Below are positions 17,568 to 26,588 of a DNA stretch of 35,856 bases, piece by piece. Made by a program: the position numbers and the translations under genes. Positions within the stretch are counted from its first letter, which is position 1. Every line of letters begins with the position of its first letter. Source of the DNA: Succinivibrionaceae bacterium WG-1 (GTDB lineage: Bacteria; Pseudomonadota; Gammaproteobacteria; Enterobacterales; Succinivibrionaceae); contig GL995195.1 in NCBI GenBank assembly GCA_000222855.1, positions 29,485-65,340 of the forward strand, read 5' to 3'. The notes under the pieces are model-generated. The model was not told the DNA's origin, searched no databases, and worked only from the letters and a program-made list of their open reading frames with translations.

Positions 17568-18962
17568 ATGTCATTTTTTAATAATATATTAAAGTTTGCC
17601 GTTACAGGAGCTTGTTTAGGTGTTCTTGCTAATGCATCTTATGCAAGTAGCGATTATGGATACAGACAAATAAACCCAACAACTTCTGAACAAAAGGTAA
17701 ATTCTTCTGAGTACAAATTTGTATATAGCTTTGCTGTTGTTACAGAAGGCCCAAGTGGCATGAATAAAAGAAATGAATTTGATGCTCTTTATATTGCTTT
17801 AAAGAAAGCTCATAAAGATGATAAATTAACACCTGAAGGTGAAAAATTCTTTTCTTTAATTGATAAGCTTTATAATCGTTTAAGAGCTGTTCCTCAAGAA
17901 AGTTTAACTGAACTTGGAGCAAAACAAGTAAATAATATTGGTCAGTTATATGCGCAAGGAAGACTAGATTATATTAAGTCTAAAGCTGATTATGATAATA
18001 ATATTTCAATATTGTTCTCATATGGTGATGATTTATCTTTAAGAACAGGTGAACAATTTGTTTTAGGTATGACAAAAGCTTTAGGCCCAAATTATGAAGT
18101 AATTTTTGAACAAAATTTTGATGGAGATACATTAGCAGCTTATCGCAAGAAAGACTATAAAAACTATTTAAATAGTAATGCTGATTTAGATAAAGCTATT
18201 GGTCGTTTAAAATATGATAAAGCTAATGAAAGTCTTGCTCAAAAAAATGGTACTCAAAGAGATAAAGGGGTACTACAGAGAATTTTTAAGAAAGAATTGG
18301 TTGATGAAATTACTCATATAGGTTTAATTGATCAAGTTCGAAGAGTAAAAATTGAAGATAAAACAATTGTGGAAGCAATCTACGATTTATATAAAATCTT
18401 ACCAAGTTATGATCAAAAACTAGCAGAAACAGTAACTAATTTCTTAAATGATTATATTATGCGTGAATCTGAAAGAGTGTATTTGGCTAGGAGAGAAAAT
18501 GCAGAAGCTTTCTTCCAATATGGTCCTGGTTTTATTGGTAATATGATTACTCAAAATTCTGGTAAAGCTGTAGAAGATGATATTGGTAGAGAATTAGAAC
18601 GCTTTATAGAAAATTCTTCTATTGAAGAAGCTGTAAAATTATATTTTACAGATCATCGACAAATGCTAAATATTTTAAGTTTCTTATTATCAGATTCATT
18701 GGCTCCAAAATTCAAAGCATCTGATATTAACACTTTAAGTGTGGAACGTTCTTCATTCTTTAACTTAGGTGACTTAATACCTATGAATACCATGTTAGTA
18801 TTTGATGTTTATAGAGATAAGAGTGATGAATTAGTCTTAAAAGTTATGCTTAATGGTAAGGACTTAAAGTTAAGAAAAGGTTGTTTCCCTGTTGCTGAAG
18901 GAAGTTACTTCTATAAATGGTCATCATTAAATGACTGTTTTATACATAATACAGGATTGTAA
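17568..18962 (+). CDS. Secreted histidine-acid-phosphatase-like protein, catalytic residues missing
   Basis: 464 aa with a signal peptide (hydrophobic 7-22, likely cut after 'ASYA' at residue 26), so periplasmic or exported. Its layout follows the histidine acid phosphatase/phytase family: a first strand 'YKFVYSFAVVTEG', then 'LTELGAKQVNNIGQLYAQG', then 'LFSYGDDLSLRTGEQFVLGM' (the family's S..R..S region), and near the end 'FTDHRQMLNILSFLLSD'. In active enzymes the first strand ends in the RHGxRxP motif and the last block contains the HD pair. Here the first is 'TEGPSG' (residues 59-64), so the nucleophilic His is Glu, and the second is His363-Arg364, so the acidic proton donor is lost. The frame is open and full length, suggesting a retained non-enzymatic role. 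Family placement is by eye and moderately sure. It has its own terminator. Confidence 0.6.
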   Translation: MSFFNNILKFAVTGACLGVLANASYASSDYGYRQINPTTSEQKVNSSEYKFVYSFAVVTEGPSGMNKRNEFDALYIALKKAHKDDKLTPEGEKFFSLIDKLYNRLRAVPQESLTELGAKQVNNIGQLYAQGRLDYIKSKADYDNNISILFSYGDDLSLRTGEQFVLGMTKALGPNYEVIFEQNFDGDTLAAYRKKDYKNYLNSNADLDKAIGRLKYDKANESLAQKNGTQRDKGVLQRIFKKELVDEITHIGLIDQVRRVKIEDKTIVEAIYDLYKILPSYDQKLAETVTNFLNDYIMRESERVYLARRENAEAFFQYGPGFIGNMITQNSGKAVEDDIGRELERFIENSSIEEAVKLYFTDHRQMLNILSFLLSDSLAPKFKASDINTLSVERSSFFNLGDLIPMNTMLVFDVYRDKSDELVLKVMLNGKDLKLRKGCFPVAEGSYFYKWSSLNDCFIHNTGL

Positions 18963-18990
18963 TATTTTCAAAATTTTTATAAACAATCAG

Positions 18991-19024
18991 AAAGGAGAGC
19001 TACAAAAAGCTCTCTTTTTTTTGT
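18991..19024 (+). terminator. Terminator after the phosphatase-like gene
   Basis: AAAGGAGAGCT (18991-19001) pairs with AGCTCTCTTTT (19008-19018) and a T run follows to about 19022. Confidence 0.9.
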
Positions 19025-19103
19025 CTTAATAAAAATTATAAGTGTAAGTTTGTTATATTGTGTTTTATATTTTTAATAGTTATTAAGTTAAATATGAGTT
19101 CAT

Positions 19104-20500
19104 ATGTTTCAAAAAAATACTAATGAAGAATTTTCTTTATTTGGAATTACTTGGCCATTATTTTTAGATCTGGCATTACATACTTTAACTTTATCTCTAA
19201 ATTTATTGTTAGTTAGTAAAGTTTCTTTAGATGCCGTTGCAGAATTAACAGTTGGTAATCAAGTATTTGAATTTTGCATGATTGTTTTTAATTTTATTGG
19301 AGTTGGGGTGTGCGTTGTTACAGCCCAATCTTTAGGAGCAAAGAAATTAAATGATGTGACAAATATTGCGCACATTGGTATTTTGTCAAATATTATTATT
19401 GCAATATTAATAGGGATATTTATTTTTGTTTTAATGAATATATTTTAGACTTAATGCAAATTGGTCCAGATTTAAGAGCTGGAAGTCAAAAATATCTCCT
19501 AATTATTATATTAGCTTTAGTTCCTGAAGCACTAAATTTAGTATTGGCTTCAATACTAAGAGGTTTTGGATATACTAGAGAATCAATGTTAGTATCTCTT
19601 GCGGTAAATACTATTACAGTAGTTGGTAATTTAATTTTTCTTTTTGGATTCTTGGGATTACCAAAAATGGGAGTTGCAGGAGTTGCATTAAGTACTGTTA
19701 TTGGCAGAATAATCGGTACATTTTTACTATTTAAAATACTAAGTAATAGAACAAAAATTAAAGTAAAAATGAACCAAATGTTACTATGGAATAAAAATCT
19801 AGTAAAAAGAATTCTTGGTATTGGACTACCTGGTGCTGGTGAAAATTTATCATGGCACATGCAATTTATGGTGTGTACTTCATTTGTTGCAAGCTTAGGA
19901 GATATATATTTATCAACTCATGCAATATACTTCCAAATTTGTATTTTTATAATGTTATTTGCGCAATCTTTGGCTATGGGAACAGAGGTTATTATTGGTC
20001 ATTATGTTGGAGCTTTTAAATTACGTAAGGTTTACAATCGTTTACTAAAAAGTTTAAAAATAGGATTTCTATGTACGATTATTATTGCATTAGGTAATGC
20101 GTTTGTTTTTGGAAAACCTTTGTTATCATTAATTTCAGATGATAAAGAAGTTTTAGAAATAGCTAAAAATCTCTTTCTGTTATCAATAATAATGGAGCCT
20201 GGTAGAATATTTAATATTATTGTTATAAACTCTTTACGCGCCACAGGAGATGCAAAATTTCCTTTGGTGATGGCATTAATATCAATGTGGGGTATTTCTA
20301 TTCCATTGGGGTATTTTTTAGGTATATATTGTGAATTAGGATTGCTAGGTATATGGATAGGTTTCTGTGCTGATGAATGGTTCCGAGGCATTAGCATGTA
20401 TATTCGTTGGAAAAGTCGTATTTGGGAAAAGAAACTTGTCTTAACTAAACGACCTAATCTATATCAATTTGCACATCAAAAATTAGTAAATGGGAAATAA
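19104..20500 (+). CDS. MATE-family efflux protein (one frameshift)
   Basis: Multidrug and toxin extrusion (MATE) family inner-membrane antiporter, about 465 aa after repair, with about 12 hydrophobic segments. Typical features are 'GITWPLFLDLALHTLTLSLNLLLV' in the first helix region, 'LASILRGFGYTRESMLVSL' and 'NSLRATGDAKFPLVMALI', the paired 'R..GD/T..' loops of the two halves. The substrate cannot be inferred. The frame breaks at the T4 run 19443-19446: the first part stops at TAG, and one added T gives 'MNIFLDLMQIGPDLRAGSQKYL' and joins the second part. T4 is a short run for a sequencing error. The 3' end nearly abuts the YhcH-like gene, so they are probably co-transcribed. Confidence 0.85.
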
Positions 20501-20504
20501 AAGT

Positions 20505-20990
20505 ATGATATGTGGTAGCTTAAAAGATATAACAATTCTAAAAAATTATAATTTGTTATCATTGGAAAATTTAATTAGTACAGCAATGTCTTTTTATAAA
20601 GAAAATCCTGATTTTGTTGGTAGACATACTCTTAAAGAAGGCTTAGTTTTTGCTAATTTCGACCAAGGTGCAACAGAAAATAAGGAAGCAAGAAGATTTG
20701 AATATCATAAAGATTTTCTTGATGTTCATATTATTTTAAAAGGTGCTGAAAAAATTGGTTTTAGAACATCATTTTTAAAAGATGAAGATTTAGTAGTGCC
20801 ATTTGATGATGCAAAGGATCTTGGTTTCTTACAAGACTATCATAACGATTGTGACTACGTTACTTTAAATGAAAATGATTTTGCTATTTTTGCTCCATTA
20901 GAAATTCATAAACCTTTATGTGCTGTTGATACTCCTAAACCAATTAGTAAAATTGTGTTAAAAGTTCATAAAGATTATTTAATGAAATAA
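20505..20990 (+). CDS. YhcH/YjgK/YiaL family protein
   Basis: About 161 aa, matching the YhcH/YjgK/YiaL (DUF386) cupin-like family, some of whose members are sugar anomerases or associate with sialic-acid or sugar catabolism. Family features are the start 'MICGSLKDI', 'EYHKDFLDVHIILKGAEKIGF', 'FAIFAPLEIHKPLCAV' and 'KIVLKVHKDYL'; the repeated His and Glu residues would bind the metal. An earlier in-frame ATG at 20490 would overlap the MATE stop, but the ATG at 20505 matches the family start better. No sugar-catabolism genes lie next to it in this window; it is paired with a MATE exporter, so its substrate is unknown. Confidence 0.85.
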   Translation: MICGSLKDITILKNYNLLSLENLISTAMSFYKENPDFVGRHTLKEGLVFANFDQGATENKEARRFEYHKDFLDVHIILKGAEKIGFRTSFLKDEDLVVPFDDAKDLGFLQDYHNDCDYVTLNENDFAIFAPLEIHKPLCAVDTPKPISKIVLKVHKDYLMK

Positions 20991-21017
20991 AAAATTTTAA
21001 TAATAAAAATTAAATTG

Positions 21018-21060
21018 AAACAAGAAATCCCCAAAAGTATTTTTGTGGATTTCTTGTTTT
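21018..21060. terminator. Bidirectional terminator between the YhcH-like and HDOD genes
   Basis: AAACAAGAAATCC (21018-21030) pairs with GGATTTCTTGTTT (21047-21059), with an inner CAAAA/TTTTG stem. It lies between two convergent genes and has A and T flanks on both sides. Confidence 0.88.
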
Positions 21061-21073
21061 GAAATTTTTCTTG

Positions 21074-21924
21074 TTAATAAAGAATATTATTCTGATACAT
21101 CCAAAGTTTTAGATGTTCTAAATCTTCATCTGATAGCTTTATACTGATTACTTCACCTAAATTCTTTGGCGATAACAGTGAAAGATTGTGACTTTCTTGT
21201 TCGTTTACATAAAGCTTACTATAAGCTAAAGCATTAATATAAAATTCCTGTGACGGATCTGCTACTAAGGTTATAGTACTTTCAAAACTCTTATCAAATT
21301 GCCAATGTCTTAAAATTGCAGTTCCTAAGGAAATAGAAATTTTATCACAACATTCAGCTAACTCATCTTTAGTTAAAAACATGGAGGTCGCACCACCTTG
21401 CTTTTGAATGTAGTAGTTTTCTATTTGGTATAAGAATGGTAAATAGCATATATTTAGTAATGATGAAGCTAAAATTAAATAATCAAAAATCACAGGTGGA
21501 ATTTTGCCATATTTGATTGAAGCCATCCCAAGAGCATAAGTACATAAACGATTAGAATATAATAATTTTTGAGTACAAAAATCATTAAGTAGTTTTAATT
21601 TAAATTTAAAATTTTGTTCAATTGCGAGAGCTAAAGCTAAGTGAAGAGAACTATTTACCCCTATTCTACTGATTGCGGTAGGAATTGATGTAACTGTAGT
21701 TCCAGGATTAGAATAGCGCATAGTTTGAGCTGTTCTAATAACTTGGCTTGTTATTCCTGTATCTGAACATATTATTTTGGTTAGTTCTTGTACTGATAAA
21801 TTGGGATTATTTAATTCCTTACTAAGTATGTTGACATAGTCAGGGATACTAGGAATTTGTAATTCATCCTTTTTTAATTCTGCTGCTAATTTTTTATAAT
21901 AAAATCAATTTCAGGAATTATCAT
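21074..21924 (-). CDS. HDOD-domain protein (one frameshift near the start)
   Basis: About 283 aa after repair. Reading upstream of 21721 in the same frame gives 'LQIPSIPDYVNILSKELNN' and 'TKIICSDTGITSQVIRTAQ', followed by 'TAISRIGVNS', the standard HDOD layout (IPxIP, D-x(2)-L/I-T-x-Q-V/L, short helix, ISxIG). HDOD proteins are regulatory relatives of HD phosphohydrolases without the metal site, usually involved in signalling. The frame breaks on + strand AAAA 21901-21904 (T4 in mRNA); one more base joins a start 'MIIPEIDF' (ATG 21924) to 'YYKKLAAELKKDE'. There is no effector domain such as GGDEF or EAL. The role is unknown; it is divergent from tcdA with about 100 bases between. Confidence 0.7.
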
Positions 21925-22024
21925 AATAAAACTCTTCTTTAATAGTGTAACTGTTTTATAATAAACTTTTATACGAAAAAAAAATTTGTTTAATGTTGTA
22001 TTTATGAAAATTTAGGTAAATATT

Positions 22025-22773
22025 ATGTCTGATATTAGACTTTCTGCAGAACAATTAAATCATAGATATCGTGGTATCCGTGGTTTATATGGTGATGAAA
22101 ATTTTGCAAAATTGCAAAGTAAGCATGTTTGTGCCATAGGATGTGGTGGTGTTGGTTCTTGGGGAATTGAATGTTTAGCAAGAACAGGGGTTGGCCATAT
22201 AACTATTATTGACCATGATACAGTTGATGATACCAATTGTAATCGTCAAGTTCCTGCGTTAAATTCGACTATTGGTCAATATAAAGCAGATGTATTAGCA
22301 GCAAGATTAAGAGATATAAATCCGAATATTGTTGTGGAAACAAAAAAATTCTATTAACCAAAGAAAATATATCTCAAGAAGTGCCATGGAACGCAGATGT
22401 TTTTATTGATGCAATAGATGATATTGATGCTAAGTCTGCTATTGTTGATTATGCTTTAAAGCATGGAAAAAATATGATTACCGCAGGTGGGGCCGCTGGT
22501 AAAACCAATCCTTCTTTAGTAAAAAGCGCAGATTTAGTACAAGCAACTCATGACCATTTGTTAAGAAAACTTAGAACTGTATTAAGAAAAGAATATGGAT
22601 ATAGTAAATTAAAGAAAAAATATCATATTCCGGTTATATATTGTGCACAAGAACCACATATTTCAGATAGATCTTTAAATGATGTTCCTATTTATGGAGC
22701 AAGTATGTGTGTGACAGCAGTAGTAGGTTTAAATATTGCAGCTTGGGTATTAAATAAGCTACAGGAACAATAA
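22025..22773 (+). CDS. tcdA: tRNA threonylcarbamoyladenosine dehydratase TcdA (one frameshift)
   Basis: TcdA (CsdL/YgdL), about 249 aa after repair (E. coli 268), an E1-like ThiF-fold ATPase that cyclises t6A37 of ANN-decoding tRNAs. The N-terminus is typical: 'RYRGIRGLYGDENFAKLQ', then the nucleotide-binding 'AIGCGGVGSWGIECLARTG' and 'IDHDTVDDTNCNRQVPAL'. The second half has 'DVFIDAIDDIDAK' and 'ITAGGAAGKTNPSLV', ending 'VTAVVGLNIAAWVLNKL'. The frame breaks in the A7 run 22342-22348; one more A joins '..VVETKK' to 'ILLTKENISQEVPWNADVF'. It starts a near-gapless group with the zinc-finger protein and rep. Confidence 0.93.
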
Positions 22774-22775
22774 AA

Positions 22776-24362
22776 ATGCAAGATCATAGACTTATTGAAT
22801 TTTTAAAAGGACAAATTGTTAAATTTTTAAATTTAAACAATATTGATATTTCTACAGGTTATTTTAAATGTCTAAATCCTAATCATAATGATTCCAAGAA
22901 TTCAATGAGTTATGATGCAAAACAACAAGTTGTTCATTGTTATGGGTGTGGATGTTCTTATAATATTTTTGATTTAATAGGAATCTTTTATGGCATATAC
23001 GATTTTGAAAAACAAGTTGCCTATGCCCAAAAAATATTGCTAGATAATAAGGAAAATAATAAGTTATCCACAACTTTATATGCAGATAAAGATTATACAA
23101 TTCAAGTGCGTTCAATTAACGTTGAAGATGTTCAAGTTGAACATGAAAGTTATGTCGAACAATGTTTTAATCAGATATATGATACAGATCTCTTTGAAAA
23201 ATATCATATTTCCTTAGATTTAGTAAACAAATTAAAAATAGGTTTTGAACCTTGTTTTAACTTTGATAAAAAAGAAGCCCAAGCAGTTATATTTCCTATT
23301 AGTGCGCAGAATTTTATTGCTTTAGATTTTAATGAAGGTAATTATTTCAATAGAAGTAATGATATTTTTGGAAAGATAAATAATGCAGATAAGTCTTTAT
23401 TTATAGCAAAAGATGAATTTGAAGCTTTGTTATTAATCAATTTGGGTTTTTCTGCAATTGCTATTCATGAATTGTCGCAAGTTGATAATATTTTGAATGT
23501 TGTTGATAATTATCTTGTTAATAACATTTATATATTGATTGATTCTGAAGACTATAATTTAAATTTATGTGAATCTATATTTAATGTCACAAATGAAGAT
23601 AATTTAAAATCTACAATTATTGATTTATCTTTTCCATACAATTCACTAAAAGAGTTTGCCCTAAGAGATATCCACAAGCTAAAAGATAGAATAGAACATA
23701 TATCGACTTTACTTTTATCTAAAACAAAACAGTTAAAATTAAATACCGAAAAATTGTACGGTGTTGATAAAGAAGGTTTCTTAAATTTTGATTTAGAAAA
23801 AACTATTTTTTACGGAATTGTTTGTGATGCCAATATTAGACGTAAATTTATAGCTCATTGGTTATTATCAACAGAACGTAGATTTTTATTATGTTCTTCT
23901 TATGGCGATTGGGATATTTTTGGTTCTTTAATGAATGATAAAATCATGAAATATGGCATGTCATATAAACAAAGACTAAGCAAGATTTCATTATTAGAAA
24001 TTAAGGAATCTGCCATTGAAACAGCTAATGGCATTGTAAATTATTTCTTAGCTCAAAAGATTAAATTACAGTCAAATACTGATTTGATAATTAATATCAT
24101 AGGTCGAAAACCTGAATATACTTTAGAGCTTTTTAATATATTAAGTAAAGAATTAAAAATATATGATATTGCGACTATTGTATGTGCCACCAAAGATCAA
24201 TTAGCGATATTAAAAGAATTTTGTAGTTACCAAATAAATATGACTAAAGTAAAGATTGATGATGAAGAAAATCCTTATAATGATGATGCTATAAAGTTCG
24301 TATGTACTTCATTCTTAGGTGAAAAGAATGATTCTTATATTTCTGTAGAGGATTTTGAATAA
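22776..24362 (+). CDS. CHC2 zinc-finger / Toprim-like protein of unknown function
   Basis: 528 aa. Residues 32-58 form a CHC2-type zinc finger (Cys32, His37, Cys55, Cys58, in 'CLNPNHNDS...HCYGCG'), as in DnaG and phage primases. It is followed by a linker and 'YHISLDLVNKLKIGFEP...VIFPI', the same arrangement as primase-like proteins. Residues about 206-260 look like a Toprim fold: 'KSLFIAKDEFEALLLINLGF' fits '..EGxxDALx..G', but the catalytic Glu position reads Lys/Asp (residues 211-214 Ala-Lys-Asp-Glu), and 'ILIDSED' stands in for DxD. The C-terminal 250 residues have no Walker A or other motif I recognise. It is not the normal DnaG (too short, no RNAP-basic domain). It sits 3 bases after tcdA and directly before rep, so it is likely co-expressed with the helicase. 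Confidence 0.65.
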   Translation: MQDHRLIEFLKGQIVKFLNLNNIDISTGYFKCLNPNHNDSKNSMSYDAKQQVVHCYGCGCSYNIFDLIGIFYGIYDFEKQVAYAQKILLDNKENNKLSTTLYADKDYTIQVRSINVEDVQVEHESYVEQCFNQIYDTDLFEKYHISLDLVNKLKIGFEPCFNFDKKEAQAVIFPISAQNFIALDFNEGNYFNRSNDIFGKINNADKSLFIAKDEFEALLLINLGFSAIAIHELSQVDNILNVVDNYLVNNIYILIDSEDYNLNLCESIFNVTNEDNLKSTIIDLSFPYNSLKEFALRDIHKLKDRIEHISTLLLSKTKQLKLNTEKLYGVDKEGFLNFDLEKTIFYGIVCDANIRRKFIAHWLLSTERRFLLCSSYGDWDIFGSLMNDKIMKYGMSYKQRLSKISLLEIKESAIETANGIVNYFLAQKIKLQSNTDLIINIIGRKPEYTLELFNILSKELKIYDIATIVCATKDQLAILKEFCSYQINMTKVKIDDEENPYNDDAIKFVCTSFLGEKNDSYISVEDFE

Positions 24363-26393
24363 ATGTTACTGAATAAGCAACAAATGGATGCAGTTTTATA
24401 TACATATGGACCTTGTTTGGTTATAGCAGGAGCAGGTTCTGGCAAAACTCGCGTAATTACTGAAAAAATAGTACATTTAATTGCTAATTGTGGATATAAA
24501 TCTTCTGAAGTTTGTGCGGTAACATTCACCAATAAAGCAGCCAAAGAAATGAAAGAAAGAATATCTTTAGAATTATCTGCGGAACAGATAAAAGGTCTAA
24601 GAGTTTCTACTTTCCATTCTTTAGGTCTTGAAATTATAAGAAATGAATTTAAAACTATAGGTTTACGTAAAGGATTTTCGTTATTTGATGAATATGATCA
24701 GCATTCTGTTATAAAAGAAATATTACAAAAATTTTCTGCAAATGACACTTCTGAAGAAATAAAAGAAAAAGTTCTAGATTGTTCTAATAAAATTTCAAAA
24801 TTTAAAAATGATTTATTAACACCTGATGAAGTTTTAGCGCTGGCTAATGATGATTATACTCAGTTCTTTGGTTTGATTTACAAAGAATACCAAGAATGCT
24901 TAAATTCATATAATGCGATAGATTTTGATGATTTAATTTTTATTCCTGTAAAACTTTTTGAAAGAAACGAGATTGTTAGATCTAGATGGAGTAGAAGAAT
25001 ACAATATTTATTGGTTGACGAGTATCAAGATACCAATCTTTCGCAATATAAACTAATAAAATTACTTGTAAAAGAACATCAACATTTTACTGTGGTAGGT
25101 GATGACGACCAATCTATTTATTCATGGCGTGGGGCAAGACCGCAAAATATTCCGTTATTAAAGCAAGATTTTCCTAATTTAAAAGTAATAATGTTAGAAC
25201 AAAATTATCGTTCTAAAGGGATTATTTTGCACTGTGCGAATGCTTTGATTAGTAATAATCAACATGAATATGAAAAAAAATTGTATTCCGAACTTGATTA
25301 TGGCTCCAAAATAAGAGTTATTGAAATAGCAAAGTCAGATGAAGAGGGACGCAAGCTTGTCGCTGATATTATTTCGCATCATTATGTCAAAGGAACAAGA
25401 TATCAAGATTACGCAATTTTATATCGCGGAAACTATCAATCTGTAGAAATAGAAAAAGCATTACAAGAAAGTAATATTCCATATCGTATTGTTGGTGGAC
25501 AAAGTTTCTTTTCGCAAGTAGAAGTAAAAGATTTTATGTGTTACTTAAGAACTTTAGCAACCAATGACAATAGGGCTTTTTTAAGAATAATAAATATTCC
25601 TAGAAGAGAAATAGGTCCAGTTGCAATTTCTCATTTAACAGAACTTGCGGATAAATATAAATTATCTCTATTAGAAGCTTGCTTAGACTCAAGAGTTCAA
25701 AGCGAATTAAAGCCAAAAGAAGCTGAAAAATTTACTAATTTTGGTTATATGATTCAAAATATTCGTGGAGAAATATTAGCAGACACTAAAAACTCAGTGA
25801 TTGCTAAATTATCTGAATTAACAGGCTACGATAAATGGTTAAAAAGTGAAGCGTCATCTGAAAAATCAGCTGAAATAAAATCTAATCATGTAGATATTCT
25901 ATTAGACTGGGTTACCAAATCAATGACTGAAGATGGTTTGGATTTTGATGAAGCTGTACAAAAAATTTCACTTCGTGAATTATTAGATCGAAATGAACAA
26001 GATTTTGAGTTAGATGAAGTTCAATTGATGACTTTACATTCATCTAAAGGATTAGAGTTCCCATATGTATATATGATTGGAATGGAAGAAGGCTTATTAC
26101 CTCATAAAAATAGCATTGAAAGTGGTGATATAGATGAGGAAAGAAGACTTGCATATGTTGGAATTACTAGAGCTCGTAATGAATTAACATTTTTGGTATG
26201 TAAAGAACGAAAAACAAGAATAGCAGGAAACAATCAATCAAAGCAAAAGGTAGAACCAAGTAGATTTTTGGATGAATTACCAAAAGAAGATTTAGATTGG
26301 AAAAGAATTGAAGAAGCTTCTACACAAAAGGACATTGATGAAGCTGCTAATAATGCTATGGCTGTGTTAAGAGCTTTATTTCCCAATAAATAA
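24363..26393 (+). CDS. rep: ATP-dependent DNA helicase Rep
   Basis: Rep, 676 aa (E. coli 673), a UvrD-family 3'-5' helicase that removes proteins ahead of the replication fork and aids restart. Motifs in order: Walker A 'GAGSGKTRVITEK', 'AVTFTNKAAKEMKER', 'STFHSLGLEII', Walker B 'VDEYQDTN', 'VVGDDDQSIYSWRGARPQN', 'LEQNYRS', 'LMTLHSSKGLEFPYVYMIG' and 'DEERRLAYVGITRAR'. The C-terminus 'EPSRFLDELPKEDLDW' also matches Rep rather than UvrD or PcrA. The ATG touches the stop of the preceding zinc-finger gene. Intact. Confidence 0.96.
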   Translation: MLLNKQQMDAVLYTYGPCLVIAGAGSGKTRVITEKIVHLIANCGYKSSEVCAVTFTNKAAKEMKERISLELSAEQIKGLRVSTFHSLGLEIIRNEFKTIGLRKGFSLFDEYDQHSVIKEILQKFSANDTSEEIKEKVLDCSNKISKFKNDLLTPDEVLALANDDYTQFFGLIYKEYQECLNSYNAIDFDDLIFIPVKLFERNEIVRSRWSRRIQYLLVDEYQDTNLSQYKLIKLLVKEHQHFTVVGDDDQSIYSWRGARPQNIPLLKQDFPNLKVIMLEQNYRSKGIILHCANALISNNQHEYEKKLYSELDYGSKIRVIEIAKSDEEGRKLVADIISHHYVKGTRYQDYAILYRGNYQSVEIEKALQESNIPYRIVGGQSFFSQVEVKDFMCYLRTLATNDNRAFLRIINIPRREIGPVAISHLTELADKYKLSLLEACLDSRVQSELKPKEAEKFTNFGYMIQNIRGEILADTKNSVIAKLSELTGYDKWLKSEASSEKSAEIKSNHVDILLDWVTKSMTEDGLDFDEAVQKISLRELLDRNEQDFELDEVQLMTLHSSKGLEFPYVYMIGMEEGLLPHKNSIESGDIDEERRLAYVGITRARNELTFLVCKERKTRIAGNNQSKQKVEPSRFLDELPKEDLDWKRIEEASTQKDIDEAANNAMAVLRALFPNK

Positions 26394-26402
26394 AAAAATA
26401 AA

Positions 26403-26487
26403 TGGTACGAATGGAGGGACTTGAACCCTCATGTCGCAAGACACTAAGACCTGAACCTAGCGCGTCTACCAATTTCGCCACATTCGC
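26403..26487 (-). tRNA. tRNA-Leu(CAG)
   Basis: Reads 5' GCGAATG... with D-loop 'GGCGAAATTGGTAGACGC', anticodon loop TTCAGGT (anticodon CAG), a class II variable arm, the TΨC loop 'GGTTCAAGTCC' and a 3' end with an encoded CCA. The acceptor stem pairs fully apart from a G-U at the terminal pair. Confidence 0.95.
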
Positions 26488-26498
26488 ATAATTGACTT

Positions 26499-26573
26499 TG
26501 CTCTCGACGGGAGTCGAACCCGTGACCACTGCCTTCGGAGGGCAATACTCTATCCAAACTGAGCTACGAGAGC
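26499..26573 (-). tRNA. tRNA-Arg(CCG)
   Basis: Reads 5' GCTCTCG... with 'TAGCTCAGTTTGGATAGAG' in the D arm, anticodon loop CTCCGAA (anticodon CCG), 'GGTTCGACTCC' in the T arm and an acceptor stem GCTCTCG/CGAGAGC with discriminator A. CCA is not encoded, unlike in the neighbouring tRNA-Leu. Eleven bases separate the two, so they are likely one transcript. Confidence 0.95.
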
Positions 26574-26588
26574 ACAAAAAACAGTTTC

